A stretch of DNA of 64,000 nucleotides. Source: Laccaria trichodermophora (Eukaryota; Basidiomycota; Agaricomycetes; Agaricales; Hydnangiaceae). Every line of letters starts with the position of its first letter. The first letter of the stretch is position 1. A model generated the notes under the pieces. That model was not told the DNA's origin. It searched no databases and worked only from the letters and a program-made list of their open reading frames with translations. This document shows positions 34,033-46,207 of this stretch, piece by piece. Where the stretch lies: NCBI GenBank assembly GCA_018417955.1, contig JACTVC010000020.1:1073460-1137459 (forward strand). The letters are read 5' to 3'. The translations under genes and the position numbers were made by a program.

Positions 34033-36257
34033 ATGTCCTGGTCAACCCACCTCCCTCCCGCTATAACACATCACTTGCCCACTTGGACCACACACCTCCG
34101 CCTCCCACCGATCGACATCCTAATCCTCATCCTTCTCTCCTTCCTCGCCCTCATCCCCTTCCTCCCTCGGCCTTCTTCCTTCTTTCGGGCCAGCGTCCGA
34201 ACAACGCCCCTCTCCGGCCCACGCAACACCTCCCTCCTCTTCGGGCTCTACCGCCACATCAACGAGTCTCCCGATCCCGGGCTGGTATACGAACAGTGGG
34301 CGGAGGAATACGGTCCTGCATACGTCGTTCCTGGTGGTTTTGGATCGAAGAGGGTGGTGATTCTCGATCCGAGGGCGAATGCCCATTTTTATGCGAGGGA
34401 GACGTTTGGATATGTACAGACGAAGCTTTCAAGGGTTTTTATTGAGAATTTGGTGGGTGTTTCGTTTTTTCGGAGTGAGCGCGTTGGTGCTTACTTAGTG
34501 TTAGTTTGGACGAGGGTTGTTGTGGGCTGAAGGGGAGAGTCATAAACGGTGAGTTGTCGACTTGTTTTCTGCTTCCATTCTTCACTTACTCAAGTCGCAC
34601 ATAGACAACGCAAAGCGCTTACCCCAGCATTCAGCAACGCAGCGATCCGCAAACTAACGTCCGTATTTTTTGATTCCGCCTACAAAGTCCGTTCCGTTTT
34701 GCCCTCCCTCCTCTGGCCCTCATTAACCCGCGTTCGAAATGTAGCTGAAAGGAATCTGGGACGCCAAAATCGACGCAAGCACCACAGACGACATAACTCT
34801 GGACGTCCAAATTTGGATGAACCACATCTCGTCCGTCCTCCCTCCCCTCCTCCCCTTCCCTTACTAACACCCTCTCTATTTCCTCCGTAGACTCGACTCA
34901 ATAGGCATAGCAGGCTTCTCCCACACCTTCGGCGCCCTAGACGGCAACAACACACCCGTCATAGACGTCTTTGACTCATTCGCATCTTCCGACACCTCCT
35001 TCCTCTCCAAACTCGTGTTTTTCCTTGGACCTGTTTTTCCAATGTTGCAGAAGTTGCCGACGAGGCAGAATAGGATGTTTAAGAGGTTGAGGAGGACTAT
35101 GGGGGGCATTGCGGATCAGCTTATGGCTAGGGACCGGAGGATGCGTGAGGGGGGAGTAGGGAAAGGGAAGGAGGAGGAAAAGTCGATTATTGGGTTGTTA
35201 TGTGAGTTTGATTTTGCATGCGCGTTGTCGAAAAGCGGCTGATACAGGGGACAGTGAAAGCGGAGGATAAGAGCTCGTCGTTGGCTATGACGCAGGAGGA
35301 GATTTTGGCTCAGGTTCGGTACCTTTATTTTTTGAGAATGTTTTGATGACGTTTCTTTCTGAACAGATGAATGTACTCCTACTAGCGGGCTACGAAACCA
35401 CTTCCAGTAAGCCCTCCCTCCCTTTGGCTTCTCTTCTCCGCTAACGCTCATTACTTACAGTCAGCTTAACCGCACGTCGTCTTCCTTCCCTCTTCCCCTT
35501 ATACTGACCCCTTGACAGTGGGCCCTAATAGAACTCTGCCGCCGCCCAGACAAACAAAAACGACTCCGAGACGAGCTCTCCCAATTCAGCGGCACCGATC
35601 CGACGTGGGAGCAGCTCTCTACGGGTTTACCGTACCTCGATGCAGTTGTCCAAGAGGTGTTGAGGTTACATCCGCCTGTCGAGGAGACTACGCGTGTAGT
35701 AAGTTGTTGTTTTCCTCCCTTTTTCCCATTCACCACTCACAAACGAACAACAGGCAGCTCAAGACGACATAATCCCCTTCTCCTCCCCCTTTGGAACCTC
35801 TGGCACCAACACGTCATTGGTGATAGCAAAGGGAACAACCATAACCTCCCCCATCCGTGCCCTCAACCGCTCACAAGCGCTCTGGGGCCCTGACGCAAAA
35901 GAGTTTGTACCCGAGCGGTGGTTGGATGATATGCGTGGTGTCACGGGGAAAGCAAAGGAGATTATGGGACATAGACATATATTGACGTTTTCAGATGGGC
36001 CGAGGACGTGTCTTGGGAAGGGGTTTGCGTTGGCGAATTTTAAGGTTCGTTTCGTGTTTCCCCAAGTTTTCTTTTTATTTGAGTTGTTGATGATGTTGGG
36101 GTAGGCGACGTTGTCGGTGTTGATTCGGAACTATGACTTTGCGTTCCCTGGTGGTTTGGATACGAAGATTGAGAAACATCCCTCTATTTTGCCTCGTCCA
36201 AAGGTTGCTGGGGAGGTTGGGGCACGGGTTCCATTGAGGGTTAGGAGGGTTGAGTGA
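34033..36257 (+). CDS. Cytochrome P450, copy 4 (complete; one GC donor)
   Basis: Exons are 34033-34452, 34505-34548, 34605-34686, 34745-34830, 34891-35201, 35255-35313, 35367-35406, 35461-35471, 35519-35698, 35754-36044 and 36105-36257, giving 558 aa. All catalytic and haem motifs are intact. The donor after the 11-nt exon 8 is GC (ACC then GCACGT) where the other three copies have GT. Intron 1 is of a different sequence class from copies 2 and 3. It is the rightmost copy, next to the only full-length HMG-like gene, and so is probably the closest to the ancestral pair. Confidence 0.87.
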
Positions 36258-36620
36258 TTGGGATTGGATTGTGCACGGTCGAGGTTGTATTTCAAGTTGT
36301 GATTCAAGAGCATTGTACTCGTGTTACGTTCGAACTACTGTACATTGGATACATACGTATGATACACTAATTTTTCATCTTGTTGATTTGTAAATGACCA
36401 AGAATGTATTGTACTCGTGTTGCGTTTGTACTGTTGTACATACATATGATACACAGATCTTCGTCTGATAAATGACTCGATTAAACTGTCCTTGAGCCAG
36501 CAGAGAGGTGGTTCAGACTGGGGTCGTATACGTTGAGAGCTACCGTCCCCACGTCCGTTAACTCGTATCAGTCAAAGTAACAAAATCGGCATACCGTTCT
36601 GCATCTGTGCCTGACCAGGT

Positions 36621-38385
36621 TTATTCGACGACGAAGTTCCTAGGTATCGCACGGCAATCAGACATGGTTTGTAAAAAGCAAAGAAAAAAGCGAAACAAAC
36701 CCTGCGAAGCAATAGGACTCTGCAAAGAATCCATGACCGGCTTCCCACTCCCATCTTCCTGACCCACACTCTGCTGGCCACTCATACCCTGCAAAAGGGT
36801 TCCCGGAGGGCCATGATACGCCATCACCTGAGGCTGCCTCTGCTGCTGTTGGGGTGCCTGCATCTCCCCTCCTCCTCCACCCACCCCTCCTCCTCCTCCA
36901 CTTGTCGTCCCACTCTTACCCTGAGTCAACCCACCACCAGCACTCCCAGCCTTCCCCGGCGGCCTCCCCTCAACCCTCCTAACAAACTCCCCCCAACACG
37001 CCCTCTCATCCCCACCCATCGCCTCAAACTGCTCCCTCACGGCCGCTGGCGCCTTCCGCCACACGGCTCTATGTCGACACACCGTACTCTTCACGTACCG
37101 ACTTCCAAACACGCGTTCGAACGCTGTGCGTTGGGTCATGCTTGCCCCAGAGGGGGACTGGGAAATGAGCGAGTCCATGGCTGCGAAACCTATGGAGAGC
37201 TCGTAGACTGTGTAGTCGTTTGGCCAGCGTTTTAGTGGCGGGTGTGGGTGGTAGGGTATTGAAGAAGAGGATGGGGAAGCGGGGGAGGAGAGGTGGGTTG
37301 GTGTTGTTGGTGTTAGGTAGGCTGGGGGGGCGGATTGGGGTTGGAGAGGGGAAGCGGGGGTGGGTGTGTAGAACGTTGGGTATAGGAATGCAGTGGATGT
37401 GGTGGGATTTTGCGAGTTGGTGGGGTTTAATGTAGGGCTGTTGGTGGATGTTGATGGCGTGGGAGGGAGTACTGCTGCAGAAGAGGATGCAACGAGGATA
37501 GGACTGCTTTGGGGTGGGGGAATGGTGCCGTGGGACATGTAGTACCCGTTTGAGATGTGGATCTTTGATAGATGCCCCCCTGGGTCGGAGGGGTCTGGTA
37601 TTGACCGCTTCGATAGGGGTTTTGGTGGGGTGGTGTCGTGCTTTGACGACGATGAGGGCTGCTTGGGGGCCATGGATGGTGTGTTTCCCGGAACTGGGAG
37701 TGTTGGAGCCGGGGGTCGAACGGTCATTTGCAGTTTCAGCTCTTCCCGTAGGCTCAGGCATTCGTCCTCTGGCAGCCCCTCGAGAAGGCTTTTACGAGCT
37801 CGGTATAGGAGACGCTGTTGACTTTCCACTATCCGAACTGTGCTGACTGTATGTTGCTCCCAATGCCTTGATGTGGGGTTGTAGGTATCCAGATACAAGG
37901 AAGCGTTTAAACCCAAGTCGGATACGAGTGTTGTAAATTGGGATAGCTGGAAATAGGGAAAGGTGGGGACCGTTTGCTGGAGTCGTATTGGATCGGTATT
38001 GGTCTGATAAATCAATGAGTTCGTTCATCACAATCTCTATCAAAATCTCTCGAAGAGATCAAATTCACGGCGACCACACTCTAATGGGCGGCTAACGGGC
38101 GGGTTTTTCACTAACGGATCGCGGCATACCTTGTACCAAAAAACAATGGTAACTGAGCGATTAAAATCCTCCACCTGCTTCTGCATGTCCTATCAAACAC
38201 GAGTTTAGTAGAAACGAAGTTTCTGTGTACCAAAGTAAAGGCAGGCTCACTTGCTCAGGCGTACTCGGGACTGTGATGGTCCCCTGGTGCAAGCTCCGGT
38301 TGTTAGCAGCTGCCTGCTGGGGGAGCCTAGCCGCTGTGGTCAACGAGTTCATGTACGCATCCATCGGGTGCCCATGTTCATTCAT
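36621..38385 (-). CDS. HMG-box-like protein, copy 4 (full length, 3 exons, about 525 aa)
   Basis: Exons on - are 38385-38251, 38189-38130 and 38003-36621. Phases join exactly (45 + 20 + 460 codons). Exon 1 starts MNEHGHPMDAYMNSL, exon 2 reads DMQKQVEDFNRSVTIVFWYK, and exon 3 enters TNTDPIRLQQ. Residues about 66-160 form a conserved block; about 160-320 are Pro/Ser/Thr-rich; about 325-410 resemble an HMG box (WPNDYTVYEL, then VFGSRYVKSTVCRH, then VWRKAPAAV, with the tryptophan where HMG helix 2 has one). A Gln/Gly-rich tail follows. It is probably a nuclear DNA-binding regulator; the HMG assignment is inferred from pattern, not searched. Copies 1-3 lack exons 1-2 because the array boundary is at 38003. 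It is convergent with P450 copy 4. Confidence 0.75.
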
Positions 38386-38786
38386 TTCACTATCAAGCGG
38401 TTATATTTTTCTACATGGTGACAATGGTGATGAGCAAATTCAGGTTTACGATCATTTTATGGCTTACAGGTGTTGAGACTTGTCTACGGGCTGGACGTTG
38501 GACGAGGACAAGGGATGAAGAAAGACCGTCGGCAGGTCCCGGAAGGTCCGTCCAAGTTTGGTCCCAAGACCAGACGCCGTTAGTAAGCAACCACCTTCAG
38601 CATCTCATGGTGCGGCTGAGGAAGAACGCATTCAAAATCTTGAGGCTAACGGATTTTTCTGTCTACAGGTTCTTCAGCACCCTTGCGCTGATTTGCAGCT
38701 CTTGTTCCCTCCCCCTCCTCGAAACCCTTATCAGCGAAGAAGCCTCTAATAAATAAATGGTCCCGAAATCGTCAGCGTCTATCTCT
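38386..38786 (+). other. Possible short spliced gene or fragment
   Basis: An ORF 38558-38749 (+) reads through ASHGAAEEERIQNLEANGFF to a Pro-rich end. An alternative splice reading uses a GTTAGT donor near 38580 and a CTACAG acceptor near 38668. It starts just upstream of the HMG copy 4 ATG on the opposite strand. No family was recognised. Confidence 0.25.
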
Positions 38787-40015
38787 GAATTAATCGTCGT
38801 CTAATTGTTCTTGAATGCCGTTGATATGTTTTACATCAAGCAAAAGTTGCTCTGCAAGGTCCTTTGCCGCCGAATTCAATTGCTTTCTTGCGGATGTGGC
38901 GCCGAGTCCTGGTGGTCCCGACAGAGTCAACGGTGTGTTTTTCTAGGACTGGCGTGACGATGGCGTGCGCGTGTTGTGATGTTACGCGTTCACTCTCTTA
39001 TTTCTCCTAAATGAACGAGTCAAGACCGAATGTGGAGGTGCATCATCCTGTATCCATTTTCACAGGACGTGCTCACTTAAACCCTGTACTAGTTCTCGTG
39101 CAGACTAAAAACGTGAATCCGTTACACTACCGGGGTTCAGAGCGCATCCTCTTTACTCGCCCAGAAGGCTGCGTATGAAGTCATCGACCCACCAGCTGAA
39201 TTTGTTGGGCTGTTTCGCCACGCGAGCGAAGACAGAAGCGAAAGATATCTTCTGTGGACCCATTCATCAAGCGCTTGCTCTCGGAAAAAGCTTTTTTGCT
39301 GTACACACTTCTCGGATGGCCGAATACGGGGGCTGAGTAGCAGAGGGCGGTGTTGACGATGTTGAATATCAGACGGAAGCCAAGATTGACGTTGGCACTG
39401 ACTGTGTCTACTAGGTGGACGCCGCGTATCCGAGTCTTTGAGTCCGCCTCTTGCAACGCACCTTTTTTGAAATTTCCATTGGTAATCTGGCATATCATCT
39501 TGCCATTCTTTTCAATGCCGCTCATCATCTTGCGCTGTTCGCCATCACTTCGGCACTAGGACGTTGAAAGACGAAATGCTGTATCCTGATGACCTATGGG
39601 TTCTTGGCTGCGCAGGCTGAGGAAATAACGGGGTCGTGTAGACTTACTGAAATTCATTCACCAGAAAACCGAACGCGATTGTAAATTTCTGAATGGAAGG
39701 AGTCTGCGAATATCTCGAAACTGGTTCCGCGAGCTGTCAAAGTACTTACGGTTCGACATTGCATGTCGGCGCCTGCTTCGTGACTGCGTTTCCATCGTGC
39801 TCGGGCTGTTCCAGGTATTTCTGATAATCCACGCAGGAAGGGGGTGGATATTTTGACAATACTTTATAAGGCCCAGCACAAATCGGGTGCTTGCGGTAGA
39901 GAGTCTAGCAAAACATTTCGAACAGGCCATGATAGTGACAGGCTAGTATCAATACCATCTAGGATGCGCAAGAGCGAGATACCATTTATATCAATCTTCA
40001 AACGATGTTATGTAC
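38787..40015 (-). other. Unresolved stretch with minus-strand exon-like pieces
   Basis: A good-looking C-terminal exon on - ends with TAA at 38790-38792 and reads SARKQLNSAAKDLAEQLL before a DDD end. An ORF at 39181-39528 (-; 115 codons) and an overlapping one at 39137-39493 may belong to the same spliced gene. I could not join them into one frame and do not recognise the product. The rest, 39560-40015, shows nothing convincing. Confidence 0.3.
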
Positions 40016-41328
40016 TTAAAATACCAAGGCGTCTGCCAAAAAAGAGAACAGGACCGTCGTAGAATTTGACAACAACGGAAAATATCTCGTCGGGACCTCG
40101 TCTAGATCCTCCGTCACACCAGCTTCCTCCCATTCATCCGATTTTGATGACAGTTCAATATTGAGCGAAACCCGGCGGAGCATCGGAAACCCTTTTGAAA
40201 GCACGGTGTCCAACATTTCCCAAACACACATTTCACCCGGACTGACATGTATGTATTGAGCATCTATGGCAATTTCTTCAATCACGTTCGGGAGTCCTGA
40301 AAGAATGCCGAGTTCCTTGTGTATTCCACACACGAAGTCTGTGAGATATTCATCCAAGTCGAATTCATAGGAGAGGTGGAGTCGTTTCAGCGTCGATAGC
40401 GAAGGCTTATTGATCGATGGCACGATGCTCCCATATTCGATGGTGACTCTATCCACTAACAAGGGTGTGTGAGTGTAAGAATCAGCCTCTATTTTTGGTG
40501 CTTACCTTCGTATCGCAGAGTTTCAAGCTTATTCGTTGCGTTTATTAACGCATGCATCACAGCGATATCCAAATCTACCGCGACATAGACACTCAACGTC
40601 CGAACATTGGTAAAGTTTACTATTGGGCCGCCGTTGGGAGACTTAGCATTGAGAAGGTGCATCGCATATTGCCCGCCCATATACCCACAGGTGAACACCT
40701 GAAGTCGTGGGACTCGGGGATCCGACGCTTCCAAGTCCAAACATGAAAGAAGCAAAGTGGAAGATCCCTGCTCGTCTACGTCAGCGAAATCAAAGTAGAT
40801 ATCAGAGATGGAGAGGTCCGTGAGGTTAACGCAAGCAAAGAAAGCAGTGATGGGGAAGTCGATGACAGAGATTGTTAAACTTGTGATGAAGCGCGATTGA
40901 ACGACACGCAGTAGCGTATCTCTGAAACGTTTGAGGGCTTGTTTACAACCTGCCATGGGGACCTTGCCATCCACTTCGAAAGAGCGTACGTGATGAAGCC
41001 GCTCCAGCACCCGAGAAACGTCATTATTGAAAGCGTCGTGGATGTTGATATAGTATTTCAACGTGTGGACGTACTCTGAGATTGTCGGATTGGTGTCTAG
41101 AACGCGCCAAAATTTTGGACTGATCACCGTGACGCTGCTGGTTTGGTGGGGAATGTAAGGACTGCTCCGCGAAGTGGAGAGGAAAAGAGATTGAAAGATG
41201 TATTTGCGACATAGGGGCAGAAGCGCTGTGCAGGTCTGAGAGCATGCCTTGAGGGTATCTAAATCATCCCGGAGGAGGTCGATCACCACTTCGATGACTT
41301 CCAGAGGGCAGTCGGCGAAGGACGACAT
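40016..41328 (-). CDS. F-box protein with LRR-like C-terminal part (2 exons, 420 aa)
   Basis: Exons on - are 41328-40506 and 40455-40016, joined in phase 1 across a GTAAGC...TTAG intron. The protein starts MSSFADCPLEVIEVVIDLL. Residues 3-45 form an F-box (CPLEV, then LKACSQTC, then LCRKYIFQSLFLS), the docking site for Skp1 in SCF ubiquitin ligases. The rest has spaced leucine-rich stretches (FITSLTISVIDF, LTDLSISDIYFDF, LETLRYEG) typical of fungal F-box proteins that choose the target. The frame is open upstream of the ATG, but the F-box fixes this start. Such genes are highly expanded in Agaricomycetes; the target is unknown. Confidence 0.85.
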
Positions 41329-41586
41329 GATTGAACAGACTGCAAGGATGAAAACGATTTTCACACGCCCACTGGGCCAAGCCAAAAAGATCTTACGAAA
41401 TTGAAACACACCTACAGTACTTACTAGGACATTCGAAAAATCAAAGACTGTATCGATGTTCAAACTGTGTTTAGAATTGTAAAAGTATGTACTTATTTTT
41501 ATTGCTGTAGCCTTCCGTATAAATGCTACCATGGACCAGCCTAGCCTGACTACGCGGCTCTTCGGATACGAATTTCTGAATACCAT

Positions 41587-42067
41587 GACGCGTAAAAACT
41601 AGCGACTAATACAATCACCACATGAGATACATATACTACCAACACTATTCAGGCTCGGGAACGTTTCTCCTCCGTCCTTGAAGCTCTTGCCCCGCTCACC
41701 TACCAGCAATTGCAACACCTGGTCTATTGAGTCGACGACCAGGTCGGTCATGACTCTTGTTGGACTCTTGGCGTTATCCTCAATTTAGCTCACAGTCTGT
41801 CAAACATGACTCATAGCGCCCCTTCGGGCGCTGTGTTCGACTTGAGAGTGGTACGCAGCCGACTCTCGAGACAATATCGAGCTTTCGTCGACCTGTTCAA
41901 AGTCGGAGCACCACAATAAGCCTCCCGGGCCGCAACCCGTACAACAATCACCGCTGATCCACACATACATAGCTTGACACCGTCACGCACAGCCTGCTGC
42001 GGCGTACTATACTACTACACGCGCGCATGCTTCTTTATCTCAAGCTCTAGCTCGCATCTACACCATC
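41587..42067. other. Intergenic, with a decayed coding-like trace
   Basis: On +, 41653-41730 reads ARERFSSVLEALAPLTYQQL and then stops. Further on, 41800-41920 has a second short open stretch. It may be an old gag-like or regulatory-gene relic. The last 150 bp before 42068 are the likely promoter of the Zn2Cys6 gene. Confidence 0.25.
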
Positions 42068-45000
42068 ATGTCTTCAGACGGGCAAGCCTCTTCATCGTCC
42101 AATGTACCGCCCATAAAGGTAAAGAGGAGGCGACTCCAAGGCGCGTGTGATATCTGTCGACAGAAGAAAAGTGAGTCCACGAAATGTCAAGCCACAAGAT
42201 TGGAACTGATAAAGCTTTGAAGTTCGATGTAGGTGCAGTATGGCTTGGCGCGGGATCGTCCTCAAAGACTTTGTCAATACATAGGTGATTCTGCGAAGAT
42301 GGCTGGAAATCGTTGCTCGAATTGCGTCGCCTTTGATTCGGAGTGCACACATCTCTTCATGAGTCAGGTGTGCTCTTATACTCTCTCTTTCTTACCAAAC
42401 ATTTGCTGATTTCATGAAAGAAAAACGCGATTCGATTCAAGTCAGTGCTGCTTTTTCAAAGCCTTTCAATCATTTTTATCTTTGCGCAGGACAACGACTC
42501 TCTTGCCAAACGGTCCGGAATGCAGCTTAGAAAGCCTCAGAACGTCCATGCAACCCCTCGTCTCAACCATACTATCCAGCAACCCTTACTACCCTCCCAC
42601 AAACACCGTCCTTCTCCGGGAAACGCTCACAAATCTAGCTCTTTATGCACAAAGGCTAGAAAAGGAGTTTTCCAAACATTCTTCCTCTTCCAGCTTTGAT
42701 GATCAATCTCCATCATCTATAAATGCCTCTGCTCCCGGCGGACTACCGCTCCCGATGTTCTCGGATGCACAAAATAATAATCAGACGCCCGCAACTACCG
42801 ACGACGATCGTGAGATGGCGAGTCTTAGTGACTCAATGAAACATCTATTGGTGCTGGATACCTCTAAGGACCGCTTTTTTGGACCGTCCAGCAGTGTCAT
42901 GCTGGCAAAGACGGCTATTGAATTCAGTAGCAGGACTAAAGCCGCGCTGGATACGGCTAAAGATTTTGGTTTTGCGGGATACAGAAGACCAGAATTTTGG
43001 ACTGTTCGTCAGGTGAGTTTGTCGCCTCTTCTTCGTGTGTCGTTTTGATGTAGTCTGCTATCATTAGTGGGAATTACCCCCGCCATATATCGCTCTACGT
43101 CAACACCAAATATTCCCAGATCCAGATCTTCTTCAGGACCTTATACAGTTGTACTTTGACAACATACACCCATTCGTCCCGATACTGCATGGGCCGACGC
43201 TGAGGAGGTCCGTCCAGGCCGGCTTGCATTTTGAGGATTGCCGCTTTGGTGAATTGTTGTTGGCGATGTGCGCCCTTGCGTCGAGGTACTCTCACGATCC
43301 GCGCATAATATTAGAGGGCACGAATTCGGAGTATAGCTGTGGGTGGAAGTGGTTCTGCCAACTTCGGTTCTTCCATGCTTGCTTTGTCCAGGCGCCTTGC
43401 TTGTATGAAATTCAAACATACTGCGTGCGTGGACTGAGCCTGACTTGCTTTATTTCCGAAGATTCATTTCTAGTTTATTCACTTTAGTTGGCCATCTTGT
43501 TTCTTCACGGAACGTCAATTCCGGAAACGTGTTGGTACATGCTCGGCTTGGCCGTCCGGGCCGCACAAGATGTTGGAATTCACCGTCGAAGGCCAATTCC
43601 GGAGGGAGGCGTCCCCACTATTGAGGATGAGCTGTCTAAGCGAGTCTTCTGGGTTTTGATCGCGATTGATACTATTTTATGTGCAAATGTCGGTCGACCG
43701 CGCGCAACGGGTCCTTTCGAGTGCGTGTTTTTATGAGGAGAATTCCAAGTTCGAACTCACTCCCCTTTCTTATATTTCAGTTGTAATCTCGATCTCCCCA
43801 TCGAATGTGACGACGAGTACATGGAAAACTCTGATCCATCGTTAGCCTTTAAGCAACCCCCTGGAAAGCCTTCAAAAATCGCATACTTCAACGCCCACAT
43901 AAAGCTCCTCTTAATTTTGGGGTCCGCGCAAAGGACGATAGTAAGTGGTGTTTTGAGAAACAAACCATGTTACTAAGAGGCTTATTGTTCTTAGTATGCA
44001 GTCAAAAAGCCGCGACCAGAGTCAATCGAAGAGTGGAACCAAGAAATTGTCTCCGCCCTCGACTCGGCGCTGAACTCATGGGCGGATTCCATTCCTGACC
44101 ACCGTAATTTACTGTCTTTTTCTTTTGAAGTCTGAGACCCGTTTGCTAAGTGACTTGTTGTAGTCCGCTGGGACCCATGCAGAACCGATCCATTGCATTC
44201 CGACCAATCAGCAGTGCTGTACGCCTTGTACTATTACGTTCAAATTTTAGTCCATCGGCCATTCATAACACCCCGGGCAAACCCCACTTCCCTGACCTTT
44301 TCCTCATTGGCGATCTGCACCAATGCCGCTCGGGCTTGTAGTAGAATTATGAAAGCACAGTCAAGACGGGCGTTTTTGCCTATTCCACAAGTTCAGGTAT
44401 GATGTTTTCGACCTTCTTGAGGAAGATACTGATATGAATTCTAGGTGGCGATGTTTACGTCTGGCCTTGTGCTCCTGCTAAACATTTGGGGTGGGAAGCA
44501 GTTGGGTGTAACGTTTGAGTTGAGTAAGCAGTTGGAAGCGGTGCACAATTGCATAAACGTTCTTCGCATGTTTGAACATCGGTGGGTATTCTCCATCTCG
44601 GTTTGAAAATAGTATGACTCAGTCATTGCAGATGGCATGCAGCAGGACGATTTTGGTAATTCGGTTTTCATCGTGTGTTTAACTGTAGTCTGACTCGAGA
44701 TTCCAGCGACATTCTTCTAGAGCTATCGGCCGTCAGCGACTTGCCAGTGCCCGTTGCAATTGAACCTAAGCGTGCAAGGGATAGCGAGTTTTGCAATACG
44801 GGCCCTACCTGCTCGAACTCTCAAAACCCCCCTTATGCTGAGGGCGATTTCCGGGGGCCCGATTTCTATCAGGCGGACGTAACGCCTTCAGAAGGTTTTC
44901 TGTATGGCCCTGGAACGGGGGGTTCGCCTTCTGCTTTGCCCGTCTACAGTGAAGAGCTCAGTCAAAATATCTTTACAAACATGGATCTGCAACCATCTGG

Positions 45001-45435
45001 CTCATCAAGTTTGCAGCATGATGGGTTGGCGGCGGGCGGCTCGTCGAACTTTAGCTCCCCAAGTCCTGCGCCATTGGCCAACATGTTATTTAACAACCAA
45101 GCGAATTTCGCTATGCCAGAGCTCGCAAAGCCGGTCGGATTGCAAAGTAAGCTTTTATTTGCTTCGGCGTTGGGTGCGCCTTAATCAATGTTCTTTTCTC
45201 GTAGCTGAGGAAGCAGTGAACATCTTACCTGGGTTGAGTAGCCAACCTCAGGCAATTGACTTTGATATTGGGGGTATGGCCGTCTGGACAAGTGTCCCGA
45301 ATGGTTACGAGTAAGTTCCGCATATTTTTTTCTATCTCCAACAACGATTAATTGTCTTGTAGTTGGGCGGAGTGGAGTGCGTACATTGCGACTGTTGAGG
45401 GGCTCATGCAAGAGCCCCAAGCCCACGTTATGTAA
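42068..45435 (+). CDS. Zn2Cys6 (Gal4-type) transcription factor with fungal-specific regulatory domain (15 exons, 874 aa)
   Basis: Exons are 42068-42170, 42223-42228, 42285-42367, 42421-42440, 42490-43012, 43068-43424, 43488-43720, 43781-43940, 43995-44103, 44164-44396, 44445-44581, 44632-44655, 44689-45146, 45205-45310 and 45363-45435; every junction keeps frame. The zinc cluster has cysteines at 27, 30, 37, 47, 50 and 57, preceded by the basic stretch KVKRRR. The middle homology region begins near residue 260 (LIQLYFDNIHPFVPILHG) and includes FDCNLDLPIECDDEY. This is a nuclear activator or repressor binding CGG-type sites; targets are unknown. Oddity: exon 2 is only 6 nt (TTCGAT) and sits inside the zinc cluster, contributing to Ile35-Arg36-Cys37. 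Exon 4 (20 nt) is the least certain. Confidence 0.88.
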
Positions 45436-46207
45436 TAAATTCTAGTGTGTCTAGTGGAGGGAGGCCATATCATTAAACTTTTTTTCCGCATATTTATTTG
45501 ACGTTCATTAACGCACCCAAGTCGATTCGAACGTTTGTACTTTGTGGGATGGCAATATATCCAGATTCTACATGTAGTTCCAGTTTCCGAATTCCGTAAA
45601 TGCATGAACGGGAATGTAATGTGGATGTCTGATACCTCAGGCGTATTGACTATTGATGACCGCAACTGTAAAATTCAGAACTCCGAGAAGTTGGCCTAGA
45701 GTATACCCTTCCGACGCGTCGATTGGAGTGAGGGTATAGGCTTCCAAGTATCATTTCAGTGCCGACGGTAAGATTCATGGAGGTCGCAATCATTGCAACG
45801 TCTGGCCAGGCTGTCATTCAAGTTCGTGCGACTTCTGGCATAGTAAGTGCAAACATCCAAACAACCTAGGTACCTTAGGACTTTGAAGAGGTGGACGACA
45901 GCCCCTCCATATACACGAGCAAGCTCCTTAACCTTGGTGGATCGGAAGGACTTCCGACGCGACTCGTCCGAATTCCGGCTTCTGCTTGCTTGGGCAACGT
46001 AATGACATGAACGAATAACTAGGGCACTACCTGACAGTAAAGCTGCGGTGTTCAGAATGGACAATGTGTTGTCGAACCTCAGTCCTGAGTGGACTTGCAC
46101 AGTGAAATTAGTTTAGAGATGGAGTGTCGACCGTGGCCGAGAATAAGCCAGTAGTGTCCTGCATTTGAAGGCTCAACAATTACCACGGATCCAAATAAAC
46201 CGCAAGC
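45436..46207. other. Intergenic between convergent genes
   Basis: The 3' flanks of the Zn2Cys6 gene and the hypothetical gene at 46208. Short ORFs only; no repeat, RNA gene or transposon end seen. Confidence 0.4.

Larger units (their letters stand above)
1..38003. repeat. Direct tandem array, period 11.3-11.9 kb, four copies of a P450 + HMG-like gene pair
   Basis: The same block recurs in direct orientation. The P450 exon-5 landmark at 1 recurs at 11948, 23642 and 34952, giving steps of 11947, 11694 and 11310 bp. Each period carries the P450 (+), the HMG-like gene (-) and a long spacer. The duplicated segment runs from the spacer through the P450 to the 5' end of HMG exon 3. Copy-to-spacer joints lie near 3022, 14942 and 26649, and the array ends at 38003, where copy 4 continues into unique sequence. 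The left end lies outside the window. Length differences between periods are partly explained by a 1.2-kb transposon in spacer 1 and a 0.63-kb transposon in spacer 2. Confidence 0.97.
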
